A program made the translations under genes and the position numbers. 64,000 nucleotides of DNA from positions 19,531 to 83,530 of the forward strand of contig JAPKZY010000037.1 in NCBI GenBank assembly GCA_026393535.1, given 5' to 3'. This DNA comes from Actinomycetota bacterium (GTDB lineage Bacteria > Actinomycetota > Acidimicrobiia > Acidimicrobiales > Ilumatobacteraceae). Shown here in pieces: positions 7,689 through 17,142 of this stretch; positions within the stretch are counted from its first letter, which is position 1, and every line of letters begins with the position of its first letter. The notes under the pieces were generated by a model. That model did no database searches. It saw only the letters and a list, made by a program, of their open reading frames with translations, and was not told where the DNA came from.

Positions 7689-8663
7689 GTGACCGAGTAC
7701 AGCACAGCATGGGCCGAACGAATCAGGGCATTGGCGGCCGAAAAGGACGTAGTCATTCTGGCGCACAACTATCAAGTGCCAGAGATTCAAGATGTTGCTC
7801 ATCACGTTGGTGATTCACTAGCTCTCTCACGCATAGCTGCAACAGTTCCTGAGTCCACCATTATTTTTTGTGGCGTTCACTTCATGGCAGAGACCGCAAA
7901 GATTTTGTCGTATGACAAGACAATTCTTATTCCTGATGAGCGAGCTGGTTGTTCGTTGGCCGACACGATTACCGCAGATCAATTACGTGAATGGAAAGCG
8001 CAATATCCTGGCGCGGTCGTTGTCAGTTATGTCAATACAACAGCCGCAGTAAAAGCTGAGACAGATATTTGTTGCACCAGTTCAAACGCGGTGGAAGTGG
8101 TCGCGTCAATTCCTGCTGATACGCCAATCTTGTTTTGTCCTGACCAATTTTTAGGTGCCCATGTGCAACGCCAAACAAAGCGGTCCAATATGCATATCTG
8201 GATGGGCGAGTGTCATGTGCATGCCGGAATCAACGGTCAAGACCTGAAGGCCATGGTGGAAGCTGAACCTGATGCTGAACTGTATGTTCACCCTGAGTGC
8301 GGATGCGCCACGAGTGCTTTGTATTTGGCAAGCGAAGGGGTAGTGCCTGCGGAACGCACACATATTCTTTCCACCGGTGCAATGTTGGATGCTGCTCGTA
8401 CTACTACGGCGCGAAAAGTTCTTGTCGCAACAGAGACCGGAATGCTTCACCAATTACGCAAAGTTAATGTCACGACTGAATTTCAAGCCGTCAATCGTGC
8501 CGCTGTTTGTAAATACATGAAGATGATTACACCTGAGAAACTTGAACATTCTTTGATATATGGAAATGATGTTGTTGATATTCCACGTGACATTGCAGAC
8601 AAAGCTCGTCTGTCTGTTGAGCGCATGATCGCAATTGGCACACCATCTCGTGTCGGCGAATAA
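7689..8663 (+). CDS. nadA: Quinolinate synthase
   Basis: Condenses iminoaspartate (from NadB) with dihydroxyacetone phosphate to give quinolinate for NAD. The 324-residue length fits the compact class. The three cluster-binding cysteines appear as C88 (RAGCSLAD), C175 (GECHVHAG) and C274 (AVCKYMKMI), coordinating a [4Fe-4S] with one open iron site. HNYQ at 26-29 and HPEC are conserved substrate-contact segments. The start is GTG. It is followed by nadB and nadC with overlapping coding ends. Confidence 0.95.
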   Translation: MTEYSTAWAERIRALAAEKDVVILAHNYQVPEIQDVAHHVGDSLALSRIAATVPESTIIFCGVHFMAETAKILSYDKTILIPDERAGCSLADTITADQLREWKAQYPGAVVVSYVNTTAAVKAETDICCTSSNAVEVVASIPADTPILFCPDQFLGAHVQRQTKRSNMHIWMGECHVHAGINGQDLKAMVEAEPDAELYVHPECGCATSALYLASEGVVPAERTHILSTGAMLDAARTTTARKVLVATETGMLHQLRKVNVTTEFQAVNRAAVCKYMKMITPEKLEHSLIYGNDVVDIPRDIADKARLSVERMIAIGTPSRVGE

Positions 8664-10287
8664 TCGCGTTCCCAGCCAACTGGCAGCTCCCGAACCAACA
8701 TGGTCGGTTGAGACTGATGTTGTCGTTCTAGGTTCTGGCGCTGCCGGATTATCAGCGGCGCTTGCAATGCGTCCTGTACGTGATGTTCTTCTCATAACTA
8801 AAGACACTCTTGATGCTGGCAGTACAAACTGGGCGCAAGGCGGGCTGGCAGCAGTGCTTGACCCAAATGACTCTATTGAAAATCATGTGCAAGACACACT
8901 TGATGCGGGTGCTGGCTTATGTGATGAACAAGCCGTGCGCACGTTGGCCACTGAGGCACCCACCGCGATTCGTTATCTCATGGAATTGGGCGCATCATTT
9001 GATCCGGGTTTGCATGAAGGAGTAGCACTCACGCGAGAAGGTGGACATTCACACCGACGTATTGTTCATGCCGGTGGTGACCAATCGGGCGCCGAGGTAC
9101 AACGAACCCTTGACGAATCGGTGCGCCTAGCAGGTGTGCACGTGGTGGAACGCGCTTTTGGTCTTGATCTTGTAATCGGCCATACATCTGACGGCACGCG
9201 TGCGGTGACTGGAGTAAAAGTCGCGATGCTTGACAGCAGCGGTGGCGTACAAAGCGTTGGCATAGTGAACGCTCGCGCAGTCATTATCGCTACCGGCGGA
9301 TACGGACAGGTGTATGCATCAACTTCAAATCCGTCTGCTGTTACGGGTGATGGCATTGCGCTTGCTTTGCGCGCAGGGTTAGAGGCAAGCGGTCTTGAAT
9401 TTATTCAGTTTCACCCCACAGTTTTGTGGCGCGGTAGCAAGGCAACAGGCCAGCAAGCACTCATCAGTGAAGCAGTGCGCGGAGAAGGCGGCATTCTTTT
9501 AGATGCAGCCGGGCAGCGCGTGATGAAAGGTGTGCATCCGCAAGAAGATCTTGCGCCGCGGGACATTGTTGCTGCTGCAATCAGTGAACGCATGGCGCAA
9601 GCACCTGCTGGTGTAGATGACCACGTGTATCTGGACGCTCGCCATATCGAAAAATTTGATGAACGGTTTCCTTCCATCACTGCCTCGTGTCTTGACGCAG
9701 GCATCGACCCGCGAACTGAATTAATTCCTGTTGCGCCTGCTGCTCATTACGTGTGTGGTGGTGTTCGCGCCACGCTTAATGGCACAACGGCGTTACAAGG
9801 GCTGTATGTCGTTGGCGAAGCCGCATGCACAGGGGTGCATGGCGCAAACAGACTTGCTTCCAACAGTCTTACTGAAGGCGTAGTAGCCGGAACGCGCGTT
9901 GGTCGAGCATTGAGCTGGACGTTGCCACCAGTCGCTACTCCCGATGAAACAGAGACTCCTGGAGCATTGATTGATTCGTATCACCGCACAGCATTGCGTT
10001 CAGCAATGTCTAAGTATGTGGGCGTGTTGCGCACTCCGGAAGGACTCAACTCGGCTTCACGCATTTTGAACACGCTGTCATCAAATATGTCGGCATCAGT
10101 TGTGCCTACTCGTAAAGCCTTTGAAGCCACCAACATGCTTACTATTGCAATGGCGGTAGTGGAAGCGGCAAAGACGCGTACTGAAAGTCGTGGTTGTCAC
10201 AGGCGTACAGATTTTGATGCACCAAGTGATTCATGGAATCATCATTTGTCGTCCCGCATTGTTGATGGCCAGATTGAGGTGATGTAA
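8650..10287 (+). CDS. nadB: L-aspartate oxidase
   Basis: FAD enzyme oxidising aspartate to iminoaspartate for NadA. The Rossmann FAD motif [14 protein letters not shown] is near the N-terminus. It is followed by the succinate dehydrogenase/fumarate reductase-like fold, with [18 protein letters not shown] and [12 protein letters not shown] (flavin and substrate contacts). The start is uncertain: GTG 8650 (used here) or TTG 8635. Both overlap the end of nadA, which implies coupling. It is about 545 residues, typical for the family. The stop overlaps the nadC start (TAATG). Confidence 0.95.
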   Translation: MSANNRVPSQLAAPEPTWSVETDVVVLGSGAAGLSAALAMRPVRDVLLITKDTLDAGSTNWAQGGLAAVLDPNDSIENHVQDTLDAGAGLCDEQAVRTLATEAPTAIRYLMELGASFDPGLHEGVALTREGGHSHRRIVHAGGDQSGAEVQRTLDESVRLAGVHVVERAFGLDLVIGHTSDGTRAVTGVKVAMLDSSGGVQSVGIVNARAVIIATGGYGQVYASTSNPSAVTGDGIALALRAGLEASGLEFIQFHPTVLWRGSKATGQQALISEAVRGEGGILLDAAGQRVMKGVHPQEDLAPRDIVAAAISERMAQAPAGVDDHVYLDARHIEKFDERFPSITASCLDAGIDPRTELIPVAPAAHYVCGGVRATLNGTTALQGLYVVGEAACTGVHGANRLASNSLTEGVVAGTRVGRALSWTLPPVATPDETETPGALIDSYHRTALRSAMSKYVGVLRTPEGLNSASRILNTLSSNMSASVVPTRKAFEATNMLTIAMAVVEAAKTRTESRGCHRRTDFDAPSDSWNHHLSSRIVDGQIEVM

Positions 10288-11207
10288 TGGATATGTATTC
10301 ACTCACAACTGAAACTGGTGCCTTGTTAGTTGCCGGTGGTCTGAATCCCTTGTACATCGAAGATGTCATTGAGAACACAATCTTGGAAGACCTCGACGGC
10401 GGTATTGATGTCACCTCAGTTGCCACTGTCCCTTTTGAACAACGCAGTATTGCCACATTCGGAACACGCGCCGATGGTTGTGTATCTGGTTTAGTCATCG
10501 CAGCCGCAGTAATCGAAATGGTGTGTGGGCCCCATGCAAGCTCCATTGATTATTTTCATAATGATGGTGAACGGGTGCAAGTAGGCGATGTGCTGATGAA
10601 AATTGAAGCGCCGACTCAATTGTTGTTGACAGCAGAGCGCACCGCACTGAATTTGTTGTGCCATTTGTCGGGCATTGCTACGGCTACAGCTGCGTGGGTA
10701 GATGCAGTGTCTAGCACAGGCGCAATTATTCGAGATACACGTAAGACAACACCTGGTCTACGGGCACTTGAGAAGTATGCAGTGCGTTGTGGCGGGGGTC
10801 AGAACCACCGAATGAGTCTCAGTGATGCTGCCCTGGTGAAGGACAACCACATTGTGGCTGCAGGTGGAGTGGCTGAAGCCTTCGCCAAGGTGCGTGCTCT
10901 TGCAGATACTTTGCCGATTGAGATTGAAGTAGACACTCTTGAGCAATTACAAGTTGCGCTTGATGCTGGTGCAAATGTTGTGTTGTTAGACAACATGCCA
11001 CCAGATGTGATGAAAGAGGCTGTGGCGATTTCGCAGCGTCACACTGCAAACACAGGACATGCTGTGCTGTTGGAGGCGAGCGGCGGACTCACTATTGCTA
11101 CTGCTCGATCAGTTGCTGAAACTGGCGTTCATTTCATCAGTGTTGGCGGACTCACTCATTCATCGCCAATTCTTGATATTGGCCTTGACCTTCAAACGAT
11201 TATCTAA
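10287..11207 (+). CDS. nadC: Nicotinate-nucleotide pyrophosphorylase (carboxylating)
   Basis: Quinolinate phosphoribosyltransferase, 306 residues, making nicotinate mononucleotide. Recognisable are TAERTALNLLCHLSGIATAT, DTRKTTPGLRALEKYAVRCGG (PRPP/quinolinate site) and the C-terminal LLEASGGL barrel strand. It completes the nadA-nadB-nadC operon, with a 1-nt overlap with nadB. Its stop codon overlaps the convergent UbiB-like gene's stop (11204-11207). Confidence 0.96.
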   Translation: MDMYSLTTETGALLVAGGLNPLYIEDVIENTILEDLDGGIDVTSVATVPFEQRSIATFGTRADGCVSGLVIAAAVIEMVCGPHASSIDYFHNDGERVQVGDVLMKIEAPTQLLLTAERTALNLLCHLSGIATATAAWVDAVSSTGAIIRDTRKTTPGLRALEKYAVRCGGGQNHRMSLSDAALVKDNHIVAAGGVAEAFAKVRALADTLPIEIEVDTLEQLQVALDAGANVVLLDNMPPDVMKEAVAISQRHTANTGHAVLLEASGGLTIATARSVAETGVHFISVGGLTHSSPILDIGLDLQTII

Positions 11208-12583
11208 TCGCGCGACACAAGCCATTTCGCTTCCGCTTCACCCATAGAGGTGGACGGCGCTGCATTGGTCATGGGCCATAGTTCTTCTGAGATACGACGG
11301 AAATTGCCACTGGAGCGCAACTGGCCAAGAAGTGCATAGAGACCTAAGTTGATGCGTTGGATAAACACGAACGACTTTGGAACCGTCGCGTATTGGGCGA
11401 TAGCCGACGTGCGGTCAAATGTGTGACGCACGATTGAAGTTGCATATGAACTCGTCCACTCCATCACGCGCGATTCACGTACTGGCTCGTAGAAATGGGA
11501 GAAGTATTCACCACATTCCTGAGTAGTGAATGGTGCGTCAAGTTGCAACATGCCTGCACCTTCAATTACTTGACGGTATGTATCCATGTCGTCGTCGATG
11601 ACGGCAGCCTTGACCATTGACTGGAACATCAACATTTCTTCTTGAGTGAAATGTTTAATCAGTCCGAAGTCGAGAAATGTAACCCTGCCATCTCCGTGAA
11701 AGATGTAATTGCCGGGGTGAGGATCGCCGTTGAACGCACGGAAGCGATACAAACTGCGAAATACAAACCGAAAGATTGCTTCACCGGCCATATCGCGCTG
11801 TTCTTGTGACCATTCACATACTTCTGCAAACGTGTGGCCAGTGACTAACTCGGTGACCAGAATGTTCTTCGTGGAATATTCGTGAAGAACTTCAGGAACA
11901 TGAATAAACGGGTGGTTCCTATAAAAGTCCGCGAACATCTGCTGATTTGCAGCTTCGTTTTTGTAGTCGAGTTCTTCACGAAGGCGGTCCTTGATTTCTG
12001 CAACCATGTCTTCTGGATTTAATGACTTGAATCCGAAGGCAAGCATGGCACCCAACAGGTCTGCAGTGCGTAGATCAGAATCAATTGCTTCTCCGACGCC
12101 TGGGTATTGCACTTTCACCGCGACTGCCTTTTCGGTGCCATCGGCGAGACGAATAATTGCACGGTGTACTTGACCAATAGATGCTGAGGCGATTGGCTCG
12201 TCATCAAACTCAACAAATATGTCTTTGATAGAGCGTCCAAGTTCGCGTTCAATTTCAATGTGGACGAGTTCGACTGCCATGGGAGGAGCATTTGATTGCA
12301 ATTGTGACAATGCAATACGCATGGGCTCTGGTAAACCGTCGTCAAGGTAACTGGCCATCTGGCCCACCTTCATGAGGGCACCTTTCATGTTTCCCAATTC
12401 ATCGGCCACCTGTTGTGCCGATTTCAATTCTCGCGAACGAGACAATTGCTCTTTGCGCTCTGCGCCTGCAAATATCTTTCGGGCTGATGTACCAGCATGT
12501 CCGAGTCCGACGCGCGCCCCAAGACGAAGAAGTCGACTATTGCGGCGCCAACGCGAGCGCAGTTGAATTGCTTTTGAACTCAT
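11204..12583 (-). CDS. ABC1/UbiB-family protein kinase-like ATPase
   Basis: A 459-residue protein of the UbiB/ADCK family, atypical kinase-fold ATPases linked to quinone or lipid metabolism. Family marks are the KxGQ motif (MKVGQMASYLDDGLP), the Ala-rich nucleotide loop (SASIGQVHRA), the catalytic segment FNGDPHPGNYIF and the metal-binding FLDFG. I start it at ATG 12583 because GGGAG lies just upstream; the frame opens at 12637 inside the hydrolase gene. No C-terminal membrane helices are evident. It is third in the greA-hydrolase-UbiB set. The substrate is unknown. Confidence 0.9.
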   Translation of the reverse strand: MSSKAIQLRSRWRRNSRLLRLGARVGLGHAGTSARKIFAGAERKEQLSRSRELKSAQQVADELGNMKGALMKVGQMASYLDDGLPEPMRIALSQLQSNAPPMAVELVHIEIERELGRSIKDIFVEFDDEPIASASIGQVHRAIIRLADGTEKAVAVKVQYPGVGEAIDSDLRTADLLGAMLAFGFKSLNPEDMVAEIKDRLREELDYKNEAANQQMFADFYRNHPFIHVPEVLHEYSTKNILVTELVTGHTFAEVCEWSQEQRDMAGEAIFRFVFRSLYRFRAFNGDPHPGNYIFHGDGRVTFLDFGLIKHFTQEEMLMFQSMVKAAVIDDDMDTYRQVIEGAGMLQLDAPFTTQECGEYFSHFYEPVRESRVMEWTSSYATSIVRHTFDRTSAIAQYATVPKSFVFIQRINLGLYALLGQLRSSGNFRRISEELWPMTNAAPSTSMGEAEAKWLVSRD

Positions 12584-13431
12584 ATATCTCCCAGAATTCC
12601 CGGTTTGTTTAGTGCGTCGTGATGCACTGCGAGGCACGCGTTGACAAGTAGCGGCACGAATTCAGAAGCCCGTGCATACACAGCGTCATGGTTTCCCGAT
12701 ATCTCAAAAACATGAGTGTCAGGAATCAGACTTGCAAGTGTTCGTTGTCGTCTGAGTGAAACAACTTGATCTTCAGTAGTGATGACAACAGATGTGGGTA
12801 CGTCAACTTCTGAGAGCCATTTCCGCGAATCAAATCGACCAAGCGCAGAACCCGCCTCAAGAATGCTGCGCCAGTCATGGCTTGCAATTTGGAGCGCAGC
12901 CCATGGTTCCCATGTCATTGTCTTTCGTGATAGGTACATGCGCTCGCTGATTGCTTGTTGAATTGATCGGGGAGTGATGCGCGCAAGTCCACCAAATCCG
13001 GTGAGCAGAGAAAACATGAATCGTTCTTGACGCGACGTCGCCCAATATCCCGCAGTTGCTGCAAGAACTAACCCACGCACTCGGTGCTCGTGGCGTTTCC
13101 ACATCAATTGGGCAATGGTGCCGCCCATGGAGTATCCGACAGGAATGAAAGTGGCGATTCCCAATTGATCCATCAGTGCCGCAACATCATCAGCACAATC
13201 AGAGAGACGAAACGACTGTGAAGATCTGATGCCACGTCCATGGCCACGATGGTCAAGAGCAATAACGCGAAAGTGTTTGCCGAGTTCTTCGTAACACATG
13301 TAGAAATTCAAGTCAGCAGTTGCTGTCCAGCCATGCAAGAGCACGACCGTCGGTGCGCCGGCTGGTCCCGTTATCTCTCGATAAAACGTGGTGCCTCTTC
13401 CGGGAAGAGACAATGTGTGGCCGGGGGGCAA
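12580..13431 (-). CDS. Alpha/beta hydrolase
   Basis: A 283-residue hydrolase with the oxyanion segment LLHGWTATADLNF, the nucleophile elbow GYSMGG (Ser) and the catalytic His in ISGNHDAV. A cap region sits between about residues 130 and 200. Substrate unknown; ester or lactone hydrolysis is typical. The start is probably TTG 13431. No ATG or GTG is in frame upstream before the greA stop, although relatives I recall have a few more N-terminal residues, so a CTG start over the greA stop is possible. It overlaps the UbiB-like start by 4 nt. Confidence 0.85.
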   Translation of the reverse strand: MPPGHTLSLPGRGTTFYREITGPAGAPTVVLLHGWTATADLNFYMCYEELGKHFRVIALDHRGHGRGIRSSQSFRLSDCADDVAALMDQLGIATFIPVGYSMGGTIAQLMWKRHEHRVRGLVLAATAGYWATSRQERFMFSLLTGFGGLARITPRSIQQAISERMYLSRKTMTWEPWAALQIASHDWRSILEAGSALGRFDSRKWLSEVDVPTSVVITTEDQVVSLRRQRTLASLIPDTHVFEISGNHDAVYARASEFVPLLVNACLAVHHDALNKPGILGDI

Positions 13432-13451
13432 ATATGGAATGGAATGATCGC

Positions 13452-13931
13452 TCAGTTGGCAACCTTCAGAATGGTGACGGAAATTTTTGCGCCGTTCTCG
13501 AGAGTGATATTGACTTCGTCACTTTCTTTGTGACCAAGAAGTGCAGACCCAATAGGCGAGACAGGACTCATCACTTCGATGCCTTGCTCGGTTCGCTTTT
13601 CTTCGATGTGTCCAATGAGGTACGTCTCGGCATCGTCTTCGTCATCGCCATCAAACAAAATGGTGACGGTTGAAAGGACTCCCACTTCGCCATCTGCGGG
13701 CGGAGTTGCAAGTTCCGAATCCTCTAAAATGGACAAGAGAAGGTTCTTGCGGTCATTAAACATGCCGTATTCGTCTTTGGCTGCGTGATAGTCGCCATTT
13801 TCCTTTAAGTCGCCCATTTCGCGGGCCCGACCAATTTTGTCGGCCACTTCGGGAAGGACTTCATGTTCCAGGTGGACAATTTCGGTCTCGAGTCGGGAAT
13901 ATGTGGCTTGAGAGAGGAGGTGCTTTGCCAT
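13452..13931 (-). CDS. greA: Transcription elongation factor GreA
   Basis: A 159-residue factor that rescues backtracked RNA polymerase by stimulating transcript cleavage. The N-terminal coiled coil carries the acidic tip with D41 and E44 in [14 protein letters not shown], which places the catalytic metal in the secondary channel. The C-terminal FKBP-like domain ends with [12 protein letters not shown], and the [11 protein letters not shown] segment is typical. It is divergent from leuB (40 nt apart) and first of a minus-strand set with the hydrolase and UbiB-like genes. Confidence 0.95.
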   Translation of the reverse strand: MAKHLLSQATYSRLETEIVHLEHEVLPEVADKIGRAREMGDLKENGDYHAAKDEYGMFNDRKNLLLSILEDSELATPPADGEVGVLSTVTILFDGDDEDDAETYLIGHIEEKRTEQGIEVMSPVSPIGSALLGHKESDEVNITLENGAKISVTILKVAN

Positions 13932-13970
13932 GAGGAGAAGGCTACCTGTGCCTTCTACGATGGTCTCCTT

Positions 13971-14966
13971 ATGTCACATCGCATCGCACTCATTGGCGGA
14001 GACGGAATTGGTCCCGAAGTTACGGCCGAGGCCGTGAAAGTGGTGCGCGCCACTGGGGTGGCAATCAAGACCACAGATTTCGACCTGGGTGGCATGCGCT
14101 ACCTGCGCGACGGCGAGATCTTGTCGGACGACGTGTTGAATCAGCTGCGCGGTTTTGACGCCATTTTGTTGGGGGCTGTCGGTACGCCAGACGTTCCTCC
14201 CGGCATTATCGAGCGCGGGCTTCTGTTGAAGATGCGTTTTGACCTTGACCTCTATGTCAACCAGCGCCCGTTTGTGGGTACTGCACCTGGCCACGTGACT
14301 GCGCACGACTTTGTTGTCATTCGTGAAAACACAGAAGGGCCGTATGTCGGTGAAGGCGGCGTTTTGCGTCGCGGTACTCCTCATGAAATTGCAACCCAAG
14401 GAAGTGTGAATACACGGCACGGCGTTGAGCGTTGTATTCGGTACGCATTTGAACTTGCAGCACAGCGCGAACGTAAGCACGTCACTTTGGTGCACAAAAC
14501 GAATGTGCTCACATTTGCTGGTGATCTGTGGCAGCGCGCATTCAATGAAGTTGCAGCACAATTTCCTCACGTCGGTACTGCCTACAACCATGTTGATGCT
14601 GCGTGTATCTATTTTGTTGAAGATCCACACCGTTACGACGTCATCGTGACAGACAACTTGTTCGGCGACATACTTACCGACCTCGGCGGCGCAGTCAGTG
14701 GCGGCATTGGTCTTGCATCATCTGCCAACTTGAACCCAGCTCGTACCGGCCCATCAATGTTCGAACCATCCCATGGGTCGGCACCAGACATCGTGGGCAC
14801 AGGCAAGGCAAACCCCACAGCAGCAATCCTGTCTGCAGCGCTCATGCTTGATTTCCTGAATGAATCAGCGGCAGCTGATCGTATTCGTGCAGCATGTGGC
14901 ACTGCGCCAACAGGGTCAACCGTCGACATCGGAAATGCCATCGCAGCAATCGTTGCCGGCAAGTAA
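13971..14966 (+). CDS. leuB: 3-isopropylmalate dehydrogenase
   Basis: NAD-dependent oxidative decarboxylase, 331 residues, third step of leucine synthesis and likely also of the citramalate route. Features: [14 protein letters not shown]-terminus, substrate-contact [19 protein letters not shown] and the Mg-binding [15 protein letters not shown]. The ATG at 13971 begins the homologous region; the frame's earlier start at 13863 lies inside greA and is rejected. ilvE follows 27 nt later with a TAGGAG ribosome site, so the two likely form an operon. Confidence 0.95.
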   Translation: MSHRIALIGGDGIGPEVTAEAVKVVRATGVAIKTTDFDLGGMRYLRDGEILSDDVLNQLRGFDAILLGAVGTPDVPPGIIERGLLLKMRFDLDLYVNQRPFVGTAPGHVTAHDFVVIRENTEGPYVGEGGVLRRGTPHEIATQGSVNTRHGVERCIRYAFELAAQRERKHVTLVHKTNVLTFAGDLWQRAFNEVAAQFPHVGTAYNHVDAACIYFVEDPHRYDVIVTDNLFGDILTDLGGAVSGGIGLASSANLNPARTGPSMFEPSHGSAPDIVGTGKANPTAAILSAALMLDFLNESAAADRIRAACGTAPTGSTVDIGNAIAAIVAGK

Positions 14967-14993
14967 TCTTTCACCACATCACTTAGGAGCAAT

Positions 14994-15911
14994 ATGCCTA
15001 CTCTCGTACCTACACCGAAAATCTGGATGAACGGAACACTTGTCGATTGGGACAAGGCTCAAGTGCATGTCCTGACACACACCCTTCACTACGGCACTGG
15101 CGTGTTCGAAGGTATTCGGGCATATGAAACCTCCGAAGGTCCAGCAGTGTTCCGTCTGACTGAACACATCAATCGGATGTTCAAGAGCGCAAAAATTCTT
15201 GGAATGGATATTCCCTACACACCAGAAGAACTCATTACTGCTACGAAAGAAGTGGTTCGTTCAACAGGTCTTCCTTCTTGCTACGTGCGTCCGCTTGCGT
15301 ATTACGGATACGGCGAGATGGGCCTCAACCCATTGCCATGTGTTGTTGACGTTGCCATTGCTTGCTGGCCGTGGGGTGCATATTTGGGTGAAGACGCTTT
15401 AACAAAAGGTGTACGCATGAAGATTTCTTCGTGGACGCGTCTTGACCACAACACCATGCCACCTGCTGCGAAAACCGTTGGTAACTACGTGAACTCTTCT
15501 CTTGCCAAAGTAGAGGCGTTGAAGGCCGGATACGACGAAGCAATCATGCTGAACCCGCAAGGCTTTGTCAGCGAGTGCACCGGAGAAAATATCTTTGTCG
15601 TGCGAAATGGCGTCATCCTGACCCCGCCCCTTTCTGCAGGCGCTCTCGAGGGCATCACACAGGACTGCGTGGCCCAGATTGCCGCCGAGCTTGGCTATGA
15701 AATGCGGGTGGAGAACATTGTCCGCTCAGACCTGTATATTGCGGAAGAGATTTTTTGCTGCGGAACAGCCGCGGAAGTCAGTGCTATCAACTCGGTCGAT
15801 GACCGTGAAGTGCCCTGCCCAGGACCTATCACCACTGCAATTGCAGGGCTCTACGCCAAGGCAGTTCGTGGACAAGTTGCACACTACAAACATTGGTGCG
15901 AACTGGCCTAA
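14994..15911 (+). CDS. ilvE: Branched-chain amino acid aminotransferase
   Basis: PLP enzyme transferring the amino group to the 2-oxo acids of Leu, Ile and Val, 305 residues, class IV fold. K160 (AAKTVGNY) is the Schiff-base lysine. YVRPLAYYGYGEMG and ECTGENIFVV are typical for the family, the latter near the cofactor phosphate. It serves as the last step for the leu and cimA genes nearby. Downstream is the rhodopsin gene, separated by 122 nt. Confidence 0.95.
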   Translation: MPTLVPTPKIWMNGTLVDWDKAQVHVLTHTLHYGTGVFEGIRAYETSEGPAVFRLTEHINRMFKSAKILGMDIPYTPEELITATKEVVRSTGLPSCYVRPLAYYGYGEMGLNPLPCVVDVAIACWPWGAYLGEDALTKGVRMKISSWTRLDHNTMPPAAKTVGNYVNSSLAKVEALKAGYDEAIMLNPQGFVSECTGENIFVVRNGVILTPPLSAGALEGITQDCVAQIAAELGYEMRVENIVRSDLYIAEEIFCCGTAAEVSAINSVDDREVPCPGPITTAIAGLYAKAVRGQVAHYKHWCELA

Positions 15912-16033
15912 GACGGCCCCAAAACCACCCCTCATCTGAGAAGATTTCAATGCTGGGGGTCGGCAATTAGGTGTGCTACTTTTTTTGAGTACTAGGGAGT
16001 AGGACTCTTGGGTAATCCTTTTAAGGGGGGAAA

Positions 16034-16753
16034 ATGGAAATGAAAACGGTTTTAAATGACCCGGATCTCAATCGGCTTGTCTACAACGCGCTGTCCTTTG
16101 GAACAGCAGTTATGTTGGGCGCGTTTGTTTACTTTTTGACACAGATGAAGAGTGTTGCGAAGCAGTACCAAAACGGCGTTGCAGTATCTGCAGTTGTTGT
16201 AGGTATCGCGGGCTATCACTACTACAGAATGTGGAGCGGATGGGCAGCAGGAACGGTAAATGAGGGGTACCGCTATGCGGACTGGCTCATTACAGTGCCA
16301 TTGCTGGTTATCGAACTATTGATTGTCCTCGGAGTAACTGCCGATCGTCGCAAGAAGTTGATGACAACTTTGGTTCCTGCCACTGTTTTGATGATTGGCT
16401 TGGGTTACCCAGGTGAAGTCTCGAAGAATGACAACACAAAGTGGTTGTTCTGGGTGTTGGCAATGTTGCCATTCGCCTACATCCTCTTGACACTGTCAAA
16501 AGAGTTGAAGTCAGCTGGAAGTCGGGAAACCGGTGCGGTTAGTGCATCAATCAAAAATGCAGCAACAATTCTGTTGGTGACATGGATGGTGTACCCAATC
16601 GGTTACTTGTTCCCAGTGATTTTTGCAGTTGGTAACGAAGGAGCTGAAGCTGCTCGTCAGGTGGCCTACACCATTGCTGACATAACGGCAAAGGCACTGT
16701 ACGGAATAATGATTCTGAATATTGCGAAAGCTCGTTCGGGCGACTCGCACTAG
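16034..16753 (+). CDS. Microbial rhodopsin, predicted outward green-absorbing proton pump
   Basis: A 239-residue seven-helix protein. In helix C, RYADWLITVPLLVIE holds D83 (proton acceptor), T87 and E94 (proton donor), the DTE triad of proteorhodopsin-type pumps. H62 in helix B is the partner of the acceptor Asp. K220 in helix G (ITAKALYG) binds retinal. L91 is at the spectral-tuning site where Leu gives green and Gln blue absorption. At the carotenoid-antenna fenestration position in helix E I align A143, not Gly, so antenna binding is uncertain. The ribosome site AAGGGGGG is strong. No carotenoid or retinal gene is nearby. The clade (acidirhodopsin, actinorhodopsin or other) needs a tree. 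Confidence 0.95.
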   Translation: MEMKTVLNDPDLNRLVYNALSFGTAVMLGAFVYFLTQMKSVAKQYQNGVAVSAVVVGIAGYHYYRMWSGWAAGTVNEGYRYADWLITVPLLVIELLIVLGVTADRRKKLMTTLVPATVLMIGLGYPGEVSKNDNTKWLFWVLAMLPFAYILLTLSKELKSAGSRETGAVSASIKNAATILLVTWMVYPIGYLFPVIFAVGNEGAEAARQVAYTIADITAKALYGIMILNIAKARSGDSH

Positions 16754-16763
16754 TTAGTTCACA

Positions 16764-16810
16764 TTGAAAAGGCGGGCATGATCTTTAGTGATCATGCCCG
16801 CCTTTTTCAA
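16764..16810 (+). terminator. Strong intrinsic terminator after the rhodopsin
   Basis: About 20 base pairs form between 16764-16783 and 16790-16810 (one bulged base) with a 6-nt loop. A GC-rich core GGCGGGCATGATC has A-runs on one side and T-runs on the other. The symmetric A/T flanks mean it could also terminate transcription on the opposite strand. It isolates the rhodopsin transcript from the small genes downstream. Confidence 0.93.
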
Positions 16811-16832
16811 TTGGGTGGGGTAAGGTTTGCTC

Positions 16833-17021
16833 ATGAAACCAAAAGTTATTCTGCAAGCCTCAGTACTCATTTCTGCTGCAGCAAGCCTTGCATTAAGTAT
16901 TTCGTTGTATTTTTCTGGTAGCGAACAGACCGACAAACTCAATGGAATTTATGTAGGAGTCTGGGTGCCATCAATCCTGGCGCTGGGTGCTTTTCTTCTT
17001 GCTGGGAAAAAGGAATCGTAA
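16833..17021 (+). CDS. Small membrane protein, two predicted helices (62 aa)
   Basis: Starts MKPKVILQASVL at ATG 16833 (the frame opens 6 nt earlier at a TTG). Two hydrophobic segments, about residues 6-27 and 41-56, are joined by a short polar loop (SGSEQTDKLNG). The end is basic (AGKKES). Not a recognised family. It begins 22 nt after the rhodopsin terminator, and its stop is directly followed by the next small membrane ORF, which suggests the two are made together. A partner role with the rhodopsin is only a neighbourhood guess because the terminator separates them. Confidence 0.65.
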   Translation: MKPKVILQASVLISAAASLALSISLYFSGSEQTDKLNGIYVGVWVPSILALGAFLLAGKKES

Positions 17022-17135
17022 ATGTCTGAAGCAACTCTTTTTTCGTTTGGTGCGGTGATTTTTGTCATCGTGTTTACCGGAGCAACCCTTTTTGGCATGG
17101 CTTCTTTGAAAGAGTACCAAGACCGGACTAAGTAG
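17022..17135 (+). CDS. Very small single-helix membrane protein (37 aa)
   Basis: ATG 17022 starts the base after the previous stop codon. The protein has a short polar N-terminus (MSEATLF), one hydrophobic helix (about residues 6-29) and a charged tail (KEYQDRTK). The layout resembles tiny auxiliary subunits of membrane complexes, but no specific family is recognised. The SDR gene starts 7 nt later, so 16833-17904 may be one transcript. It is too short for standard ORF cut-offs; support comes from the tight spacing and the clean helix. Confidence 0.55.
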   Translation: MSEATLFSFGAVIFVIVFTGATLFGMASLKEYQDRTK

Positions 17136-17142
17136 TCCTGAA

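Noticed and set aside
13863..13970. N-terminal extension of leuB
   Set aside because: It is antisense to greA and has no homology; ATG 13971 begins the conserved leuB sequence.
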